NCBI RefSeq assembly: GCF_018598225.1
Contig: NZ_JAHESF010000020.1
Span: forward strand, 56,857-120,856
Direction of reading: 5' to 3'
Source of the DNA: Chryseosolibacter histidinae
Lineage (GTDB): Bacteria > Bacteroidota > Bacteroidia > Cytophagales > Cyclobacteriaceae
DNA: 64,000 bases
The position numbers and the translations under genes are program-made. The notes beneath the pieces are model-generated. The model was given only the letters and a program-made list of their open reading frames with translations. It had not been told where the DNA came from and ran no database searches. Of the stretch, positions 8,992 to 17,792 are shown one piece after another (the stretch's first letter is position 1; each line of letters starts with the position of its first letter).

Positions 8992-9175
8992 AAGCCAGTA
9001 GGCAGTAGGCAGTCCCGATAGCTTCGCTATCGGCAGTAGGCAAAGGTATCCCTGATATTCATTGGAAGGTGTGCTCTATACAGTAAATCGTAGCACGATC
9101 TGTATGTTTCAATGCTCGTGCTTTGCCTACTGCCATGATCGCCTGCGATCATGATTTGCCTACTGCCTACTGTTT
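8992..9175. repeat. Composite palindromic element with CAGTAGGCA heptad arms (second full copy)
   Basis: This copy matches 4149-4304 along its length: heptads, an inner stem-loop (GATAGC-TTC-GCTATC), AAAGGTATCCCT, the core with AAATCGTAGCACGATC, then complementary heptads with a CATGATCGC-CT-GCGATCATG hairpin. The inner hairpin sequences differ between copies while pairing is kept. Its right end overlaps the last codons of the LLM gene and supplies its TAG stop. Confidence 0.75.
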
Positions 9176-10201
9176 TACAGCTTTCCTCACTGCCGGCGCC
9201 ACCTGTGTTCCAAACAGCTCGATGGAGCGCATGACCTGTGCGTGAGGCATGCTTCCTACGGTCATGTGGGCCAGGAACCGTGTGTTTTTGAACAGCTCAT
9301 ATTCATAAAGAATTTTGTCGATCACCTGCTGGGGACTGCCCACGAGGAGGGAGCCATGAGGTGAACGCATCTCTTCATACTGTGCACGTTCCATGGGAGG
9401 CCATCCGCGCTCTTTTCCGATGCGTGACATCATGTAGGCATAGCTGGGATAAAAATCATCTGCGGCCTTTTGCGATGTGTCTGCAATAAAGCTGTGAGAA
9501 TGGATACCAACGCCGAGGCTCTCAACGTTGTGTCCCGCCGCACGCGCTACATCGCGATAATATTTTACATAGGGAGCAAAGCGATCGGGTGTTCCGCCGA
9601 TGATGGCCAGCGCCATGTGAAGGCCTAACGTTGCCGCACGCTCAACCGACTCAGGTGTACCTCCAATGGCCACCCAGATGGGAAGCTTGGGCTGATGGGG
9701 ACGCGGATATACGCCTAGGTTTTTGATGGCAGGTCTATGCTTGCCGCTCCAGGTCACTTTTTCACTTTCGTTGATCCGCAGCAGCAGGTCGAGCTTTTCA
9801 GCGAAGAGCGAATCGTAGTCTTTCAGGTCGTAGCCGAACAGCGGGAACGACTCGATGAACGAGCCACGCCCTGCCATGATCTCGGCACGTCCGCCTGACA
9901 GCAGGTCGATGGTGGAGAATTGCTGAAACACCCTCACAGGATCGTCTGAGCTCAGCACGGTAACGGCGCTGGAAAGTTTGATGGTCCTGGTCCTGGCCGC
10001 AGCGGCGCCAAGCACAACAGTGGGAGATGACACCACAAAATCCGGCCGGTGGTGCTCGCCGATGGCAAAAACGTCGAGGCCTACCTGCTCCGCAAGCTCG
10101 ATCTCTTCCAGCAGGTTCTGCATGCGCTCATAAGGGCTGATGGTTTTTTTGGTGACAGGGTCGGGGGTGAGTTCTACAAATGTGCTAAGACCTAATTCCA
10201 T
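9167..10201 (-). CDS. LLM class (luciferase-like) flavin-dependent oxidoreductase
   Basis: The 344-aa protein is a TIM-barrel monooxygenase of the bacterial luciferase-like family. Visible features are the N-terminal [60 protein letters not shown] and the later [18 protein letters not shown]. It closely resembles the Atu2307/SP_0267-type subgroup. Members use FMN or F420; here reduced FMN is expected, with a separate reductase. The substrate is unknown. The stop codon is TAG within the CAGTAGGCA repeat, so the last residues may have been altered when the repeat arrived. Confidence 0.88.
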   Translation of the reverse strand: MELGLSTFVELTPDPVTKKTISPYERMQNLLEEIELAEQVGLDVFAIGEHHRPDFVVSSPTVVLGAAAARTRTIKLSSAVTVLSSDDPVRVFQQFSTIDLLSGGRAEIMAGRGSFIESFPLFGYDLKDYDSLFAEKLDLLLRINESEKVTWSGKHRPAIKNLGVYPRPHQPKLPIWVAIGGTPESVERAATLGLHMALAIIGGTPDRFAPYVKYYRDVARAAGHNVESLGVGIHSHSFIADTSQKAADDFYPSYAYMMSRIGKERGWPPMERAQYEEMRSPHGSLLVGSPQQVIDKILYEYELFKNTRFLAHMTVGSMPHAQVMRSIELFGTQVAPAVRKAVKQ

Positions 10202-10274
10202 AATTCCTGATCGATGGTAAATGTTTTATGGCTTAACGCGGCAGCGGTTAAAATAATTCGCTGCTCAGGGAAAT

Positions 10275-10540
10275 AGTCCACAGTCCACGGTCCACAGTCC
10301 ACGGCATTTCCCCTTCGAAGACCGTCATCCTGGGCGTCAGTGTGATGGTCCTGATGCTATCGAGAGTGCGAGCGAAAGATCCGTCGAACGGTTACTGCAT
10401 ACTTAATTGGAGCGTATACCACATTCGAAGCACATTGTCAAATGGAGATCCTTCACTTACGCCAAGCACCATGCCATCACCGTTCAGGATAACGGTAGAC
10501 CTCGAAGGCTGTGGACTGTGGACCGTGGACTGTGGACTCT
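10275..10540. repeat. Nested inverted repeat: GTCCAC heptad arms around a GGATCC-type core
   Basis: This is the most symmetrical member of the family. Left arm: AGTCCACAGTCCACGGTCC and GGCATTTCCCCTTCGAAGA, then CCGTCATCCTG. Right arm: CGTTCAGGATAACGG, CTCGAAGGCTG, then four GTGGACY heptads. The inner half-site GAGATCCTTC is kept on the right. It occupies most of the 10202-10614 gap; the remaining 10541-10614 is the AT-rich leader of the PadR gene. Confidence 0.8.
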
Positions 10541-10614
10541 TTTCACATTTATCCTGCAAATATGAAACATATTCATTACTTTCACGTTTGCAGGACTAAT
10601 ACACTGCCCGATTT

Positions 10615-10941
10615 ATGAAAGGAACCTATCTGGGAGAACTTGAAGAGCTGGTGCTTTTGCACGTGGGCATTCTCCACCCGAATGCTTACGCGGTAACCGT
10701 GATGGATGAGATCGCGCGGCAAACCGGTCGCACCCTCAACATCAGCGCCGTGCACTCGGTGCTGACGCGGCTGGAAGAGAAAGGATTTCTGAAATCGAAA
10801 ATGAGCACGCCTACAGAAGAACGCGGTGGCCGCAGGAAGCGGATCTTCATGTTCACCGCGGCCGGCAAACGTGTGCTGGAGGAGGCTATGGAGCTTCGTG
10901 TGCAATTGTTCAACCAGATACCCAAAATAGCACTGCAATGA
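10615..10941 (+). CDS. PadR family transcriptional regulator (second copy)
   Basis: This 108-aa winged-helix protein is clearly paralogous to the PadR at 4470: YLGELEELVLLHVGILH at the start, LNISAVHSVLTRLEEKGFL for the recognition helix, and EERGGRRKRIFMFTAAG in the wing. It ends with ATGA overlapping the permease gene at 10938, as in the first pair. It is expected to repress its own operon in response to a hydrophobic ligand. I found no full-consensus promoter; the AT-rich stretch 10546-10614 is the likely site. Confidence 0.9.
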   Translation: MKGTYLGELEELVLLHVGILHPNAYAVTVMDEIARQTGRTLNISAVHSVLTRLEEKGFLKSKMSTPTEERGGRRKRIFMFTAAGKRVLEEAMELRVQLFNQIPKIALQ

Positions 10942-13547
10942 AAGATATGCCGCCGAAGTGGGCCGACAAATTTTTGGAATGGTATTGCCGTCCCGACCTG
11001 CTGGAAGATATCCAGGGCGATGTTTACGAGCTGTTTTACCGCAGTGTAAAAACGGGCCGCAGAAAGGCGAAACTGTATTTCATCTGGAACGTGTTCCGTT
11101 ACTTCCGCTGGAAGAATATCCGCCGGACACCTGCCCATCAATCCACAACGTTTATGACTAGGTCTATGCTAAAAAATATACTCCTTGTTTGGTTCCGGCA
11201 ACTGGTACGTCAGCCCGGAAATTCGTTTCTCAATGTGTTCGGTCTGTCCGCCGGTTTTACGTGCGCTTTTCTCATCCTGCTCTGGGTAACGCACGAATAC
11301 AGCTTCGATAAATTTCACGCTGACCCTGACCGGATCTTCAGGGTGATGACACATGCCGAAGCCGGCGGTACATTTCAGACGTACAACGTAGCCGCCAGTG
11401 CCATTGATGTATCCTCCATTCCCGAGGTCGAAACCCTGGTGAGTGTATCGTCCGGCACCCGGTGGCCGCATGAGCTTTGTTTTCGCCCGGATGGCAAGCC
11501 CGACGAGTGTATCTACTTGAATGGCGTCTATGCCAGCGAGCATTTATTTTCGGTCTTCAACTTTCCTATCCTGAAGGGAGCGCCTGATCCCCTGAAGGGA
11601 ACTGCCAGCATTGCCATCTCTGAAAGCATGGCGAAAAAACTTTACGGTGCCGATGATCCCATCGGTAAAACCATCCGGATCGACGATCGCCGTGAAGTTG
11701 TCATCGCTTCCGTCTTCCGCGACATTCCGCTGAACTCATCTTTGAAGTTCGATTTCGCGCTCACGTTCGACATCCTGAAAAAGCAATGGGGCATGAACGA
11801 TCAGCAGTTCGCGGGCCAGTTCTTCAACATATATCTCAAGACCAACAAACCGATCGCACCAGCGCAGCTCACGGCAAAGCTGAACGATGTGCGCGTGCTT
11901 ACGGCGCCATTCAGGGAACAACACCTGAGCTACCAGGCGCATCCGCTGGTGGACTGGAGGTTGAAAGCAAAATTCGAAGATGGCAAAAATACCGGCGGGC
12001 GTATCGAGTATGTGATCCTGTTCATCATCATCGGGGTGCTCATTGTGGTGATGGCGGTGATCAATTTTGTGAACATGTCTACGGCGCGTGCTGCCCTGCG
12101 TGCCCGGGAGATCGGCATCCGGAAGGTGACGGGCGCATTCCGCAGCACCATTGTGGCACAGTTCATGGGCGAGTCGTTCCTTATTGTGCTGATGGCCTTT
12201 GCATTTTCTGTACTGGCCACCCAGTTGCTGCTTCCGTTCTTCAACACGTTGCTGGATGAACCCATCGGCTTCAACATCCTTACAGGCGATATTCCTGGTT
12301 ATCTGTTTCTCTTCCTGGCAGGGGTGTCTGTGCTGGCAGGCATCTACCCGGCTTTCATCATGTCATCTTTCCTTCCCGCGCAGGTGTTGAAAGGCCAGAT
12401 CGCAGGCAATGCCTCCGGCTCGACGTTGTTCAGAAAAGCGTTGCTGGTGGTGCAGCTCACAGTGTCAGCAGGCATCATCATCTTCAGCGGCGTACTCTAC
12501 CTGCAGCTGAACTATGTTTCGGAGAAGAACCTCGGTTTCGATCGCGGCAATATGATCCGCCTGGAGCCCACCTATCAGTTGCTCCAGAAGTTTGACCGCT
12601 TCAGTGACATGCTGAAGAGAGATCCTTCCATCACGGCGGTGGGAGCGTCGTCGGTCAATCCGCTCAGTGCCGGTGGCGGAAATTCGGGCGTGACCTGGCC
12701 GGGTAAGGCTGCCGACCAGGATGTTATGTTCACCACCTTCTCCTGCAGTTATGAATTTCCTGAAATGCTGGGGCTGCGCCTCGTGGAAGGTCGTCATTTT
12801 CAACCGCAGCCGTTAGACTCCGCGCGTACAGAAGTGCTTGTATCCGAAGACGCTGTAAAAATAATGGGGCTTACAGAACCGGAAGGAACGGAGATCAGGA
12901 TCGGGAACTCACCCTGTGTGATCGTCGGTGTGGTCAACAATTTTCATACCGGCTCGCTTCACCAGCAGCGGCTGCCGGCCATTTTGTGCCGCACGCGCCA
13001 TGAACATACCAGTGCGGTCTACATCCGGTATCGTGCCGGCGAGGCGCAACGGGCCATGGAGACGCTGAGCAAAGTGCATAAGGAGCTGGAGCCTGCACGC
13101 ACCATGAGATACTGGTTCCAGGATGAGACCTTTGATGGCTTATACAAGACCGAGATCATTGCTTCACACCTGGCGCAAATGTTCACCTGGGCGGCATTGG
13201 TGATAGCGATCATTGGCATCGTGGGCCTGTCTACTTTCAATACCATGCGCAAGCACAAAGAGATCGGTATTCGCAGGGTGTTCGGTGCGTCGAAAGCGCA
13301 GGTGCTTTCCATGCTGTTCAACCATTTCTCATGGGTGCTGGTGATCTCCATGGCAATTGCCGGTCCCGTAGCCTGGTACATCGGGCATCGCTGGCTGGAG
13401 GGCTTTGCATATCACATCGATATTCCCTGGTGGATCTTCGGTGCCACGTTTGTGGGCGTAGCAACATTGATCGCACTGATCATCTGGGCCCAGGGCGTAC
13501 GCGTCATTTCAACCAACCCAACGCAAACCTTGCGGGGGAATGAGTAG
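10938..13547 (+). CDS. FtsX/MacB-type ABC transporter permease with N-terminal prefix domain (second copy)
   Basis: The 869-aa protein has the same layout as the permease at 4793: a prefix domain (LLEDIQGDVYELFYRS near residue 20), a first membrane span around residues 95-115, a periplasmic MacB core, REIGIRKVTGA after the first half, a second core and KEIGIRRVFGA after the second. No ATPase gene adjoins it. Coupled by overlap to its PadR gene. Probable role is efflux or envelope remodelling under control of the PadR protein; the substrate is not predictable. Confidence 0.9.
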   Translation: MKDMPPKWADKFLEWYCRPDLLEDIQGDVYELFYRSVKTGRRKAKLYFIWNVFRYFRWKNIRRTPAHQSTTFMTRSMLKNILLVWFRQLVRQPGNSFLNVFGLSAGFTCAFLILLWVTHEYSFDKFHADPDRIFRVMTHAEAGGTFQTYNVAASAIDVSSIPEVETLVSVSSGTRWPHELCFRPDGKPDECIYLNGVYASEHLFSVFNFPILKGAPDPLKGTASIAISESMAKKLYGADDPIGKTIRIDDRREVVIASVFRDIPLNSSLKFDFALTFDILKKQWGMNDQQFAGQFFNIYLKTNKPIAPAQLTAKLNDVRVLTAPFREQHLSYQAHPLVDWRLKAKFEDGKNTGGRIEYVILFIIIGVLIVVMAVINFVNMSTARAALRAREIGIRKVTGAFRSTIVAQFMGESFLIVLMAFAFSVLATQLLLPFFNTLLDEPIGFNILTGDIPGYLFLFLAGVSVLAGIYPAFIMSSFLPAQVLKGQIAGNASGSTLFRKALLVVQLTVSAGIIIFSGVLYLQLNYVSEKNLGFDRGNMIRLEPTYQLLQKFDRFSDMLKRDPSITAVGASSVNPLSAGGGNSGVTWPGKAADQDVMFTTFSCSYEFPEMLGLRLVEGRHFQPQPLDSARTEVLVSEDAVKIMGLTEPEGTEIRIGNSPCVIVGVVNNFHTGSLHQQRLPAILCRTRHEHTSAVYIRYRAGEAQRAMETLSKVHKELEPARTMRYWFQDETFDGLYKTEIIASHLAQMFTWAALVIAIIGIVGLSTFNTMRKHKEIGIRRVFGASKAQVLSMLFNHFSWVLVISMAIAGPVAWYIGHRWLEGFAYHIDIPWWIFGATFVGVATLIALIIWAQGVRVISTNPTQTLRGNE

Positions 13548-13550
13548 ATA

Positions 13551-13797
13551 GTCGACGGTCAACAGACCACGGTCCACAGTAGAGCGGGAACGGGGCGATA
13601 AATGAGAATGGAATGATGGCGTTGCCTCGTGCCTCGGCCCGGGCTATCCGCTGCAAGTCCTCCTCCCGCGCACAACCCCTCGCGGTCCGGGCTTTCCGCT
13701 ACTATCCCTAACGCTGTCAAGGCGTCATGGGAAATGCCTCTGCATTCCCTTCGAGGGAGAAATGCCGTGGACTGTCGACTGTGGACCGTGGACTCCT
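13551..13797. repeat. Nested repeat: GTCCAC heptad arms around a different core
   Basis: The outer arms are the same heptads as in the GGATCC elements (GTCGACGGTCAACAGACC at left; GTGGACTGTCGACTGTGG at right, preceded by CCTTCGAGGGAGAAATGCC). The core differs: it has CGGGCTATCCGCTGCAAG and CCGGGCTTTCCGCTACTA, two related half-sites. This is the clearest case of one arm family carrying another core. It starts 3 nt after the permease stop codon. Confidence 0.75.
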
Positions 13798-13886
13798 GTC
13801 CAGCGAACAACCGGTGTATTTCACAGAACCCGACTGCGGCACACACCTGAATTATCGCTATCTTATTCCGTTTCGACAGGCGAAAT

Positions 13887-15896
13887 ATGAAGACCTCCCT
13901 CTGTTCCCTTCTCTTGCTCTGTGCGGGTATCACAGGTTATGCGCAAAAAACGGATAGCCTTGAGCGTGTGCTGCTGAACACCACCGCAGACACCACCAGA
14001 ACCATCCTGTTAAGCCTGCTGGCCGATCAGCTTACCGTGTCAGATCCGGCGCGATCGCTGGAAAAGGCAAGGCAGGGACTTGCACTGGCCCGGCGCATCG
14101 GGTTTGCCAAAGGCATCTTCGAAAATCATTATTCACTGGCATCGTCGTTCCGTGGCCAGGCGTTGTTCGATTCTGCAGTGCTCCATTTTCATCGTGCCTA
14201 CACGGTTGCCCTATCCCGTAACGACCTCCGGGCCCAGGCCGACGCCTGCTCCAGCCTGGGGCATTGTTTTATGCGCAAGTCCGAGCACGACTCCGCCCGT
14301 CATTATCTCGACAAAGGATTGGCACTGGCTAAAAAGGCCGGCGATTTTAAGATTGAGGCAGGCATCTATAACAACTACGGAAACATCTTGCTCGAAGAAA
14401 GCAATTACCAGAAAGCGCTCGACTACTTTGTGCAGGCCGCCAGGTTGTATGAACATCCGCTCAATGACGATTACGGGCAGTGCCTGGCGCTATCGAACAT
14501 CGGCAACATCCAGTATCGCCTGGGCCATTATGATCAGGCGCTGGATTATGCAGGCCAAAGCATGGCCATTGCCCGGCGCAGGTCGTTCAAACCCTCCATC
14601 GGTTATGCGCACAAGTTGCTGGGCCGCATCTACCGCAAGCAGGGAAAGTTCGATGCCGCGTTGGAAGAATACAGGCAGGCGCAGAAGCTCTTCATCACCA
14701 TGAACGACAGACGCAGCGAATCGGAAGTGCTTCAGAATATCGGTAACATCTATTTCGATAAAGAGCAGCATCGCGATGCGCTTGTGAATTACCTGGAGTC
14801 GTTAAGGCTGGCGAAAAGTACTTCCAGCAAACCGCTCATCGCAGGCGACTATTCCTGCATCGGCCAGGCTTACCTGGTGCTCAAAAAGTATGATGCCGCA
14901 TTGCGTTACCTGGATTCGTCGCGTGTGGCAGCCAGCGTCATGGGTAACGGGTACCTGCTCATGGACAACTATGGGGCTATGAGCGAAGTGTACGAAGCCA
15001 AAGGTGATTACAAAAAAGCCCTCGCCATGCATCACCGGTATGCCGAGATCAAAGACAGTATAACACAATCAGAGAACCGCGCGCTGGCAGAAGAGACCCA
15101 GGCCAAATATGAGCTGGAGAAAAAAGAGGCCCAGATCGCGCTGCTGGAGAAAGACCAGGCGCTGACGTCCCTTGCGCTCGAAGCACACCGCACAGTACAG
15201 GCCGGCGCCGTGATCGCCGCGTTCTTGGTGATCATCATCGCCGCGCTGTTAGTGAACCGCTACCGCATCAGCAACGAGGTGAAACGCCTCGCGGAGATCG
15301 AGCGTATGCGCAACGCCATCGCCCGCGACCTGCACGACGACATCGGTTCAACACTATCGACCATCAACATCATCAGCCAGCTGGCCATGCGCGAAGAGAC
15401 CCGCAGCAGTGCCTATCTCGGCCGCATTGCCGAACAGTCGTCACAGATGATGGAGAACATGACCGACATGGTGTGGTCTATCAACCCCGGTAACGACTCG
15501 CTGGCAAAAGTGGTGGTGAAGATGAAGGTCTTCACCGGCGAGATCCTGGAGCCGAGAAACATCCGGTACAGGTTTGTGGGAGAGGAGTCGCTCAACGGTG
15601 TGGTGCTGGATGCCGACAAAAGGAAAAACCTGTTCCTCATCTTCAAAGAAGCCATCAACAACGCCGCCAAATACAGCGGTGCCAGCGAGGTGGAGATCAC
15701 GCTGAAACAATCGGATAAAAAAACGCTGATGCTTCAGATCGCAGACAATGGCAATGGCTTCGATACAGAGCAGGTGCGGCATGGCAATGGCCTGCACAAC
15801 ATGGAGGTCCGGGCAAAAGCGCTGGGCGCACAATTCACGCTCACATCGGCGGTGAGCCAGGGCACCCGCATTTCGCTTGATATGCCCATCACATGA
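13887..15896 (+). CDS. TPR-containing sensor histidine kinase (HisKA_3 / NarX type)
   Basis: The 669-aa protein has a signal sequence, about eight tetratricopeptide repeats in the periplasmic part (residues about 60-400), a coiled coil, one membrane span near residues 437-460, and a cytoplasmic kinase. The phospho-acceptor is H483 in RDLHDDIGSTLS, the HisKA_3 motif; the ATP-binding domain shows EAINNAAKYSGASEV (N box), DNGNGFD and GNGLHNME. It pairs with the response regulator 45 nt downstream. The sensed signal is unknown. This architecture is common in Bacteroidota. Confidence 0.92.
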   Translation: MKTSLCSLLLLCAGITGYAQKTDSLERVLLNTTADTTRTILLSLLADQLTVSDPARSLEKARQGLALARRIGFAKGIFENHYSLASSFRGQALFDSAVLHFHRAYTVALSRNDLRAQADACSSLGHCFMRKSEHDSARHYLDKGLALAKKAGDFKIEAGIYNNYGNILLEESNYQKALDYFVQAARLYEHPLNDDYGQCLALSNIGNIQYRLGHYDQALDYAGQSMAIARRRSFKPSIGYAHKLLGRIYRKQGKFDAALEEYRQAQKLFITMNDRRSESEVLQNIGNIYFDKEQHRDALVNYLESLRLAKSTSSKPLIAGDYSCIGQAYLVLKKYDAALRYLDSSRVAASVMGNGYLLMDNYGAMSEVYEAKGDYKKALAMHHRYAEIKDSITQSENRALAEETQAKYELEKKEAQIALLEKDQALTSLALEAHRTVQAGAVIAAFLVIIIAALLVNRYRISNEVKRLAEIERMRNAIARDLHDDIGSTLSTINIISQLAMREETRSSAYLGRIAEQSSQMMENMTDMVWSINPGNDSLAKVVVKMKVFTGEILEPRNIRYRFVGEESLNGVVLDADKRKNLFLIFKEAINNAAKYSGASEVEITLKQSDKKTLMLQIADNGNGFDTEQVRHGNGLHNMEVRAKALGAQFTLTSAVSQGTRISLDMPIT

Positions 15897-15941
15897 TCGG
15901 GGTATGGCGGCTTAAGCTGTTTTTTGATACCTTGTTAGCCC

Positions 15942-16568
15942 ATGGCTTTATCAGTGCTGATCTACGAAGATAACGACCCCCTGCGGGAAGGCATCTGTGC
16001 CATGATGCAGCTCGATGGCCGTTACCAGGTAGCAGGCTCGTTCAACAACGTAATGGGCGTGGAGCAGCAGGTGAAGGAGATCCATCCGGATATTGTGCTC
16101 ATGGACATCGATATGCCGGGACGCAACGGTATCGAAGCCGTGCGGCTCATCAGGGCAGCGGGTGGCAGGATCCCCATTCTCATGCTCACCGTATTTGACG
16201 ACACCCGCAGCGTGTTCGACGCCATCTGCGCCGGTGCTTCGGGTTACCTGCTCAAGAAACATCTTTCTGCAAAACTTTTCGATGCCATCGGCGAGGTGCT
16301 GGGCGGCGGTGCGCATATGTCACCCTCCATTGCCCACATGGTGATCACCGCCATGCAAAAACCGGTCAGCGACCCTTATCAGCTTACCGCACGCGAAAAA
16401 GAGATCCTGTCTTCCCTGGCCCGGGGCAACAGCTACAAGCTCATGGCCGCCGAATATTCCATCACCATCGACACCGTGCGTGCCCACATCAAAAACATCT
16501 ACGGAAAGCTGCAGGTGCACTCGCAGACCGAGGCGGTCTCTAAAGCGTTAAGAGAAAGGCTTGTGTAG
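15942..16568 (+). CDS. NarL/FixJ family response regulator
   Basis: The 208-aa protein has a receiver domain with acidic pocket E9-D10 and phosphorylation site D55 in VLMDIDMPG, then a LuxR-type helix-turn-helix with LTAREKEILSSLARG and TVRAHIKNIYGKLQVHSQ. It is almost surely phosphorylated by the kinase encoded just upstream and acts as a DNA-binding activator. Targets cannot be identified; the following PorP/FG-GAP pair is a candidate only by position. Its TAG stop is followed after 2 nt by a heptad array. Confidence 0.93.
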   Translation: MALSVLIYEDNDPLREGICAMMQLDGRYQVAGSFNNVMGVEQQVKEIHPDIVLMDIDMPGRNGIEAVRLIRAAGGRIPILMLTVFDDTRSVFDAICAGASGYLLKKHLSAKLFDAIGEVLGGGAHMSPSIAHMVITAMQKPVSDPYQLTAREKEILSSLARGNSYKLMAAEYSITIDTVRAHIKNIYGKLQVHSQTEAVSKALRERLV

Positions 16569-16570
16569 TT

Positions 16571-16806
16571 GGTCCACGGTCCACAGTCCCTCCTAGACCC
16601 GTCATTCTGAACGAGGCATGTGTGGTTGGCTGAGGGAGTGAAGAATCCCCATCAAGCGAAGTGCTCAAGGAAAGACAAACGCTCGAATTAAGTACGCAGT
16701 AACCGTTCGGGGGATCCTTCGCTCTCGCGGGCCATCACACCTGCATCGCTCTGGATGACGGTTTTCGAAGGGGAGAATGCCGTGGTCTGTGGACTGTGGA
16801 CCATTC
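16571..16806. repeat. Nested inverted repeat: GTCCAC heptad arms around a GGATCC core
   Basis: Left: GGTCCACGGTCCACAGTCC then CCCGTCATTCTGAACG. Right: CTCTGGATGACGG, TTTTCGAAGGGGAGAATGCC, then GTGGTCTGTGGACTGTGGACC. The inner half-sites are GAAGAATCCCC and GGGGGATCCTTCG. It starts 2 nt after the response regulator stop and fills most of the 301-nt gap before the PorP gene. Confidence 0.8.
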
Positions 16807-16869
16807 TCACACGATTATGTAATACCGCCCTTCCTCAAGACTCCCCAACTTTGGTTCAAAGAAAAAACA

Positions 16870-17781
16870 ATGAAGACCATTCTGACCCTGCTTGGCATGT
16901 GCCTCGTTGCAACGGTGGCGCTGGGGCAGCAAGACCCGCTGTACACCCAGTATATCAACAATCCTTTTGTGCTGAATCCCGCGTATGCTGGCATTACCAG
17001 CAATCTCAACGCCTCGCTGAGCTACCGGAAGCAGTGGGCGGGTTTTGAAGGAAGCCCGACCACGATCAATGCCAACGGCCATCTCTCCCTGCAAGACAAT
17101 ACCATGGGCGCGGGACTGATGATCGTCTCCGACAAGATCGGAGTCACTTCCACCCACGAGGTCTATGGCAGCTATGCCTACCGCATCAGTGTTGGCGAAG
17201 CGAAAGAACTTTCGTTCGGATTGCAGGGTGGTATCATCAACTTCAGAACGAAAAATGGCAGCCTCACTTTACAGGATCCCGCTGACCCCGCGTTCGCTTC
17301 GGAGACCAGCGAAAGCAAACCCAGCATTGGAGTTGGTGTGTTGTTGACCGCAGACAGGTTCCTGATCGGGCTGTCGGTGCCCCGGATGCTCAGTACCCGC
17401 ACAGCCGTGGGAAAGACTGACTTCACGCATTACACGCAGCACGTTTACGCCATGGGCTCCGCCGTGTTTTTTCTCAACGAGCGCATCCGGTTCAAACCTT
17501 CTGTGCTGGCCAAAATGGTGCAGGGCGCGCCGGCATCGTTCGACGTTAATGCGGCGCTGATCCTCCATGAGAAGTATACCGCCGGCATCGTTACCCGCAA
17601 TCTTTCAGCGTATGGAGTTTTTATGCAGGCGCTCGTAAAGGATTCATTCCGGCTTGGATATGCCATGGAAATTCCCACAGGCAGATCGGTAGGATCGCGG
17701 TTCTCCACACATGAGATCACCCTCGGCGTTTCCCTGAACGTTTTGCGTTTTCACAACAGCGTAGGAATAACAACCTTTTAA
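16870..17781 (+). CDS. PorP/SprF family type IX secretion system membrane protein
   Basis: The 303-aa product starts at the ATG at 16870, which gives a signal peptide ending VALGQ. The family signature follows at once: QDPLYTQYINNPFVLNPAYA, then an outer-membrane beta-barrel pattern. The longer frame from 16777 runs through a repeat and was rejected. PorP/SprF proteins act with secreted T9SS substrates that carry a gliding-type (type B) C-terminal domain, and the next gene, 11 nt downstream, encodes such a protein. The pair is probably an outer-membrane anchor or export partner plus its surface protein. Confidence 0.92.
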   Translation: MKTILTLLGMCLVATVALGQQDPLYTQYINNPFVLNPAYAGITSNLNASLSYRKQWAGFEGSPTTINANGHLSLQDNTMGAGLMIVSDKIGVTSTHEVYGSYAYRISVGEAKELSFGLQGGIINFRTKNGSLTLQDPADPAFASETSESKPSIGVGVLLTADRFLIGLSVPRMLSTRTAVGKTDFTHYTQHVYAMGSAVFFLNERIRFKPSVLAKMVQGAPASFDVNAALILHEKYTAGIVTRNLSAYGVFMQALVKDSFRLGYAMEIPTGRSVGSRFSTHEITLGVSLNVLRFHNSVGITTF

Positions 17782-17792
17782 ATCACCATGAT

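Noticed and set aside
10342..10599. 85-codon frame between LLM and PadR genes
   Set aside because: It translates the nested repeat element and ends in its heptads; similar spurious frames arise in the other copies.
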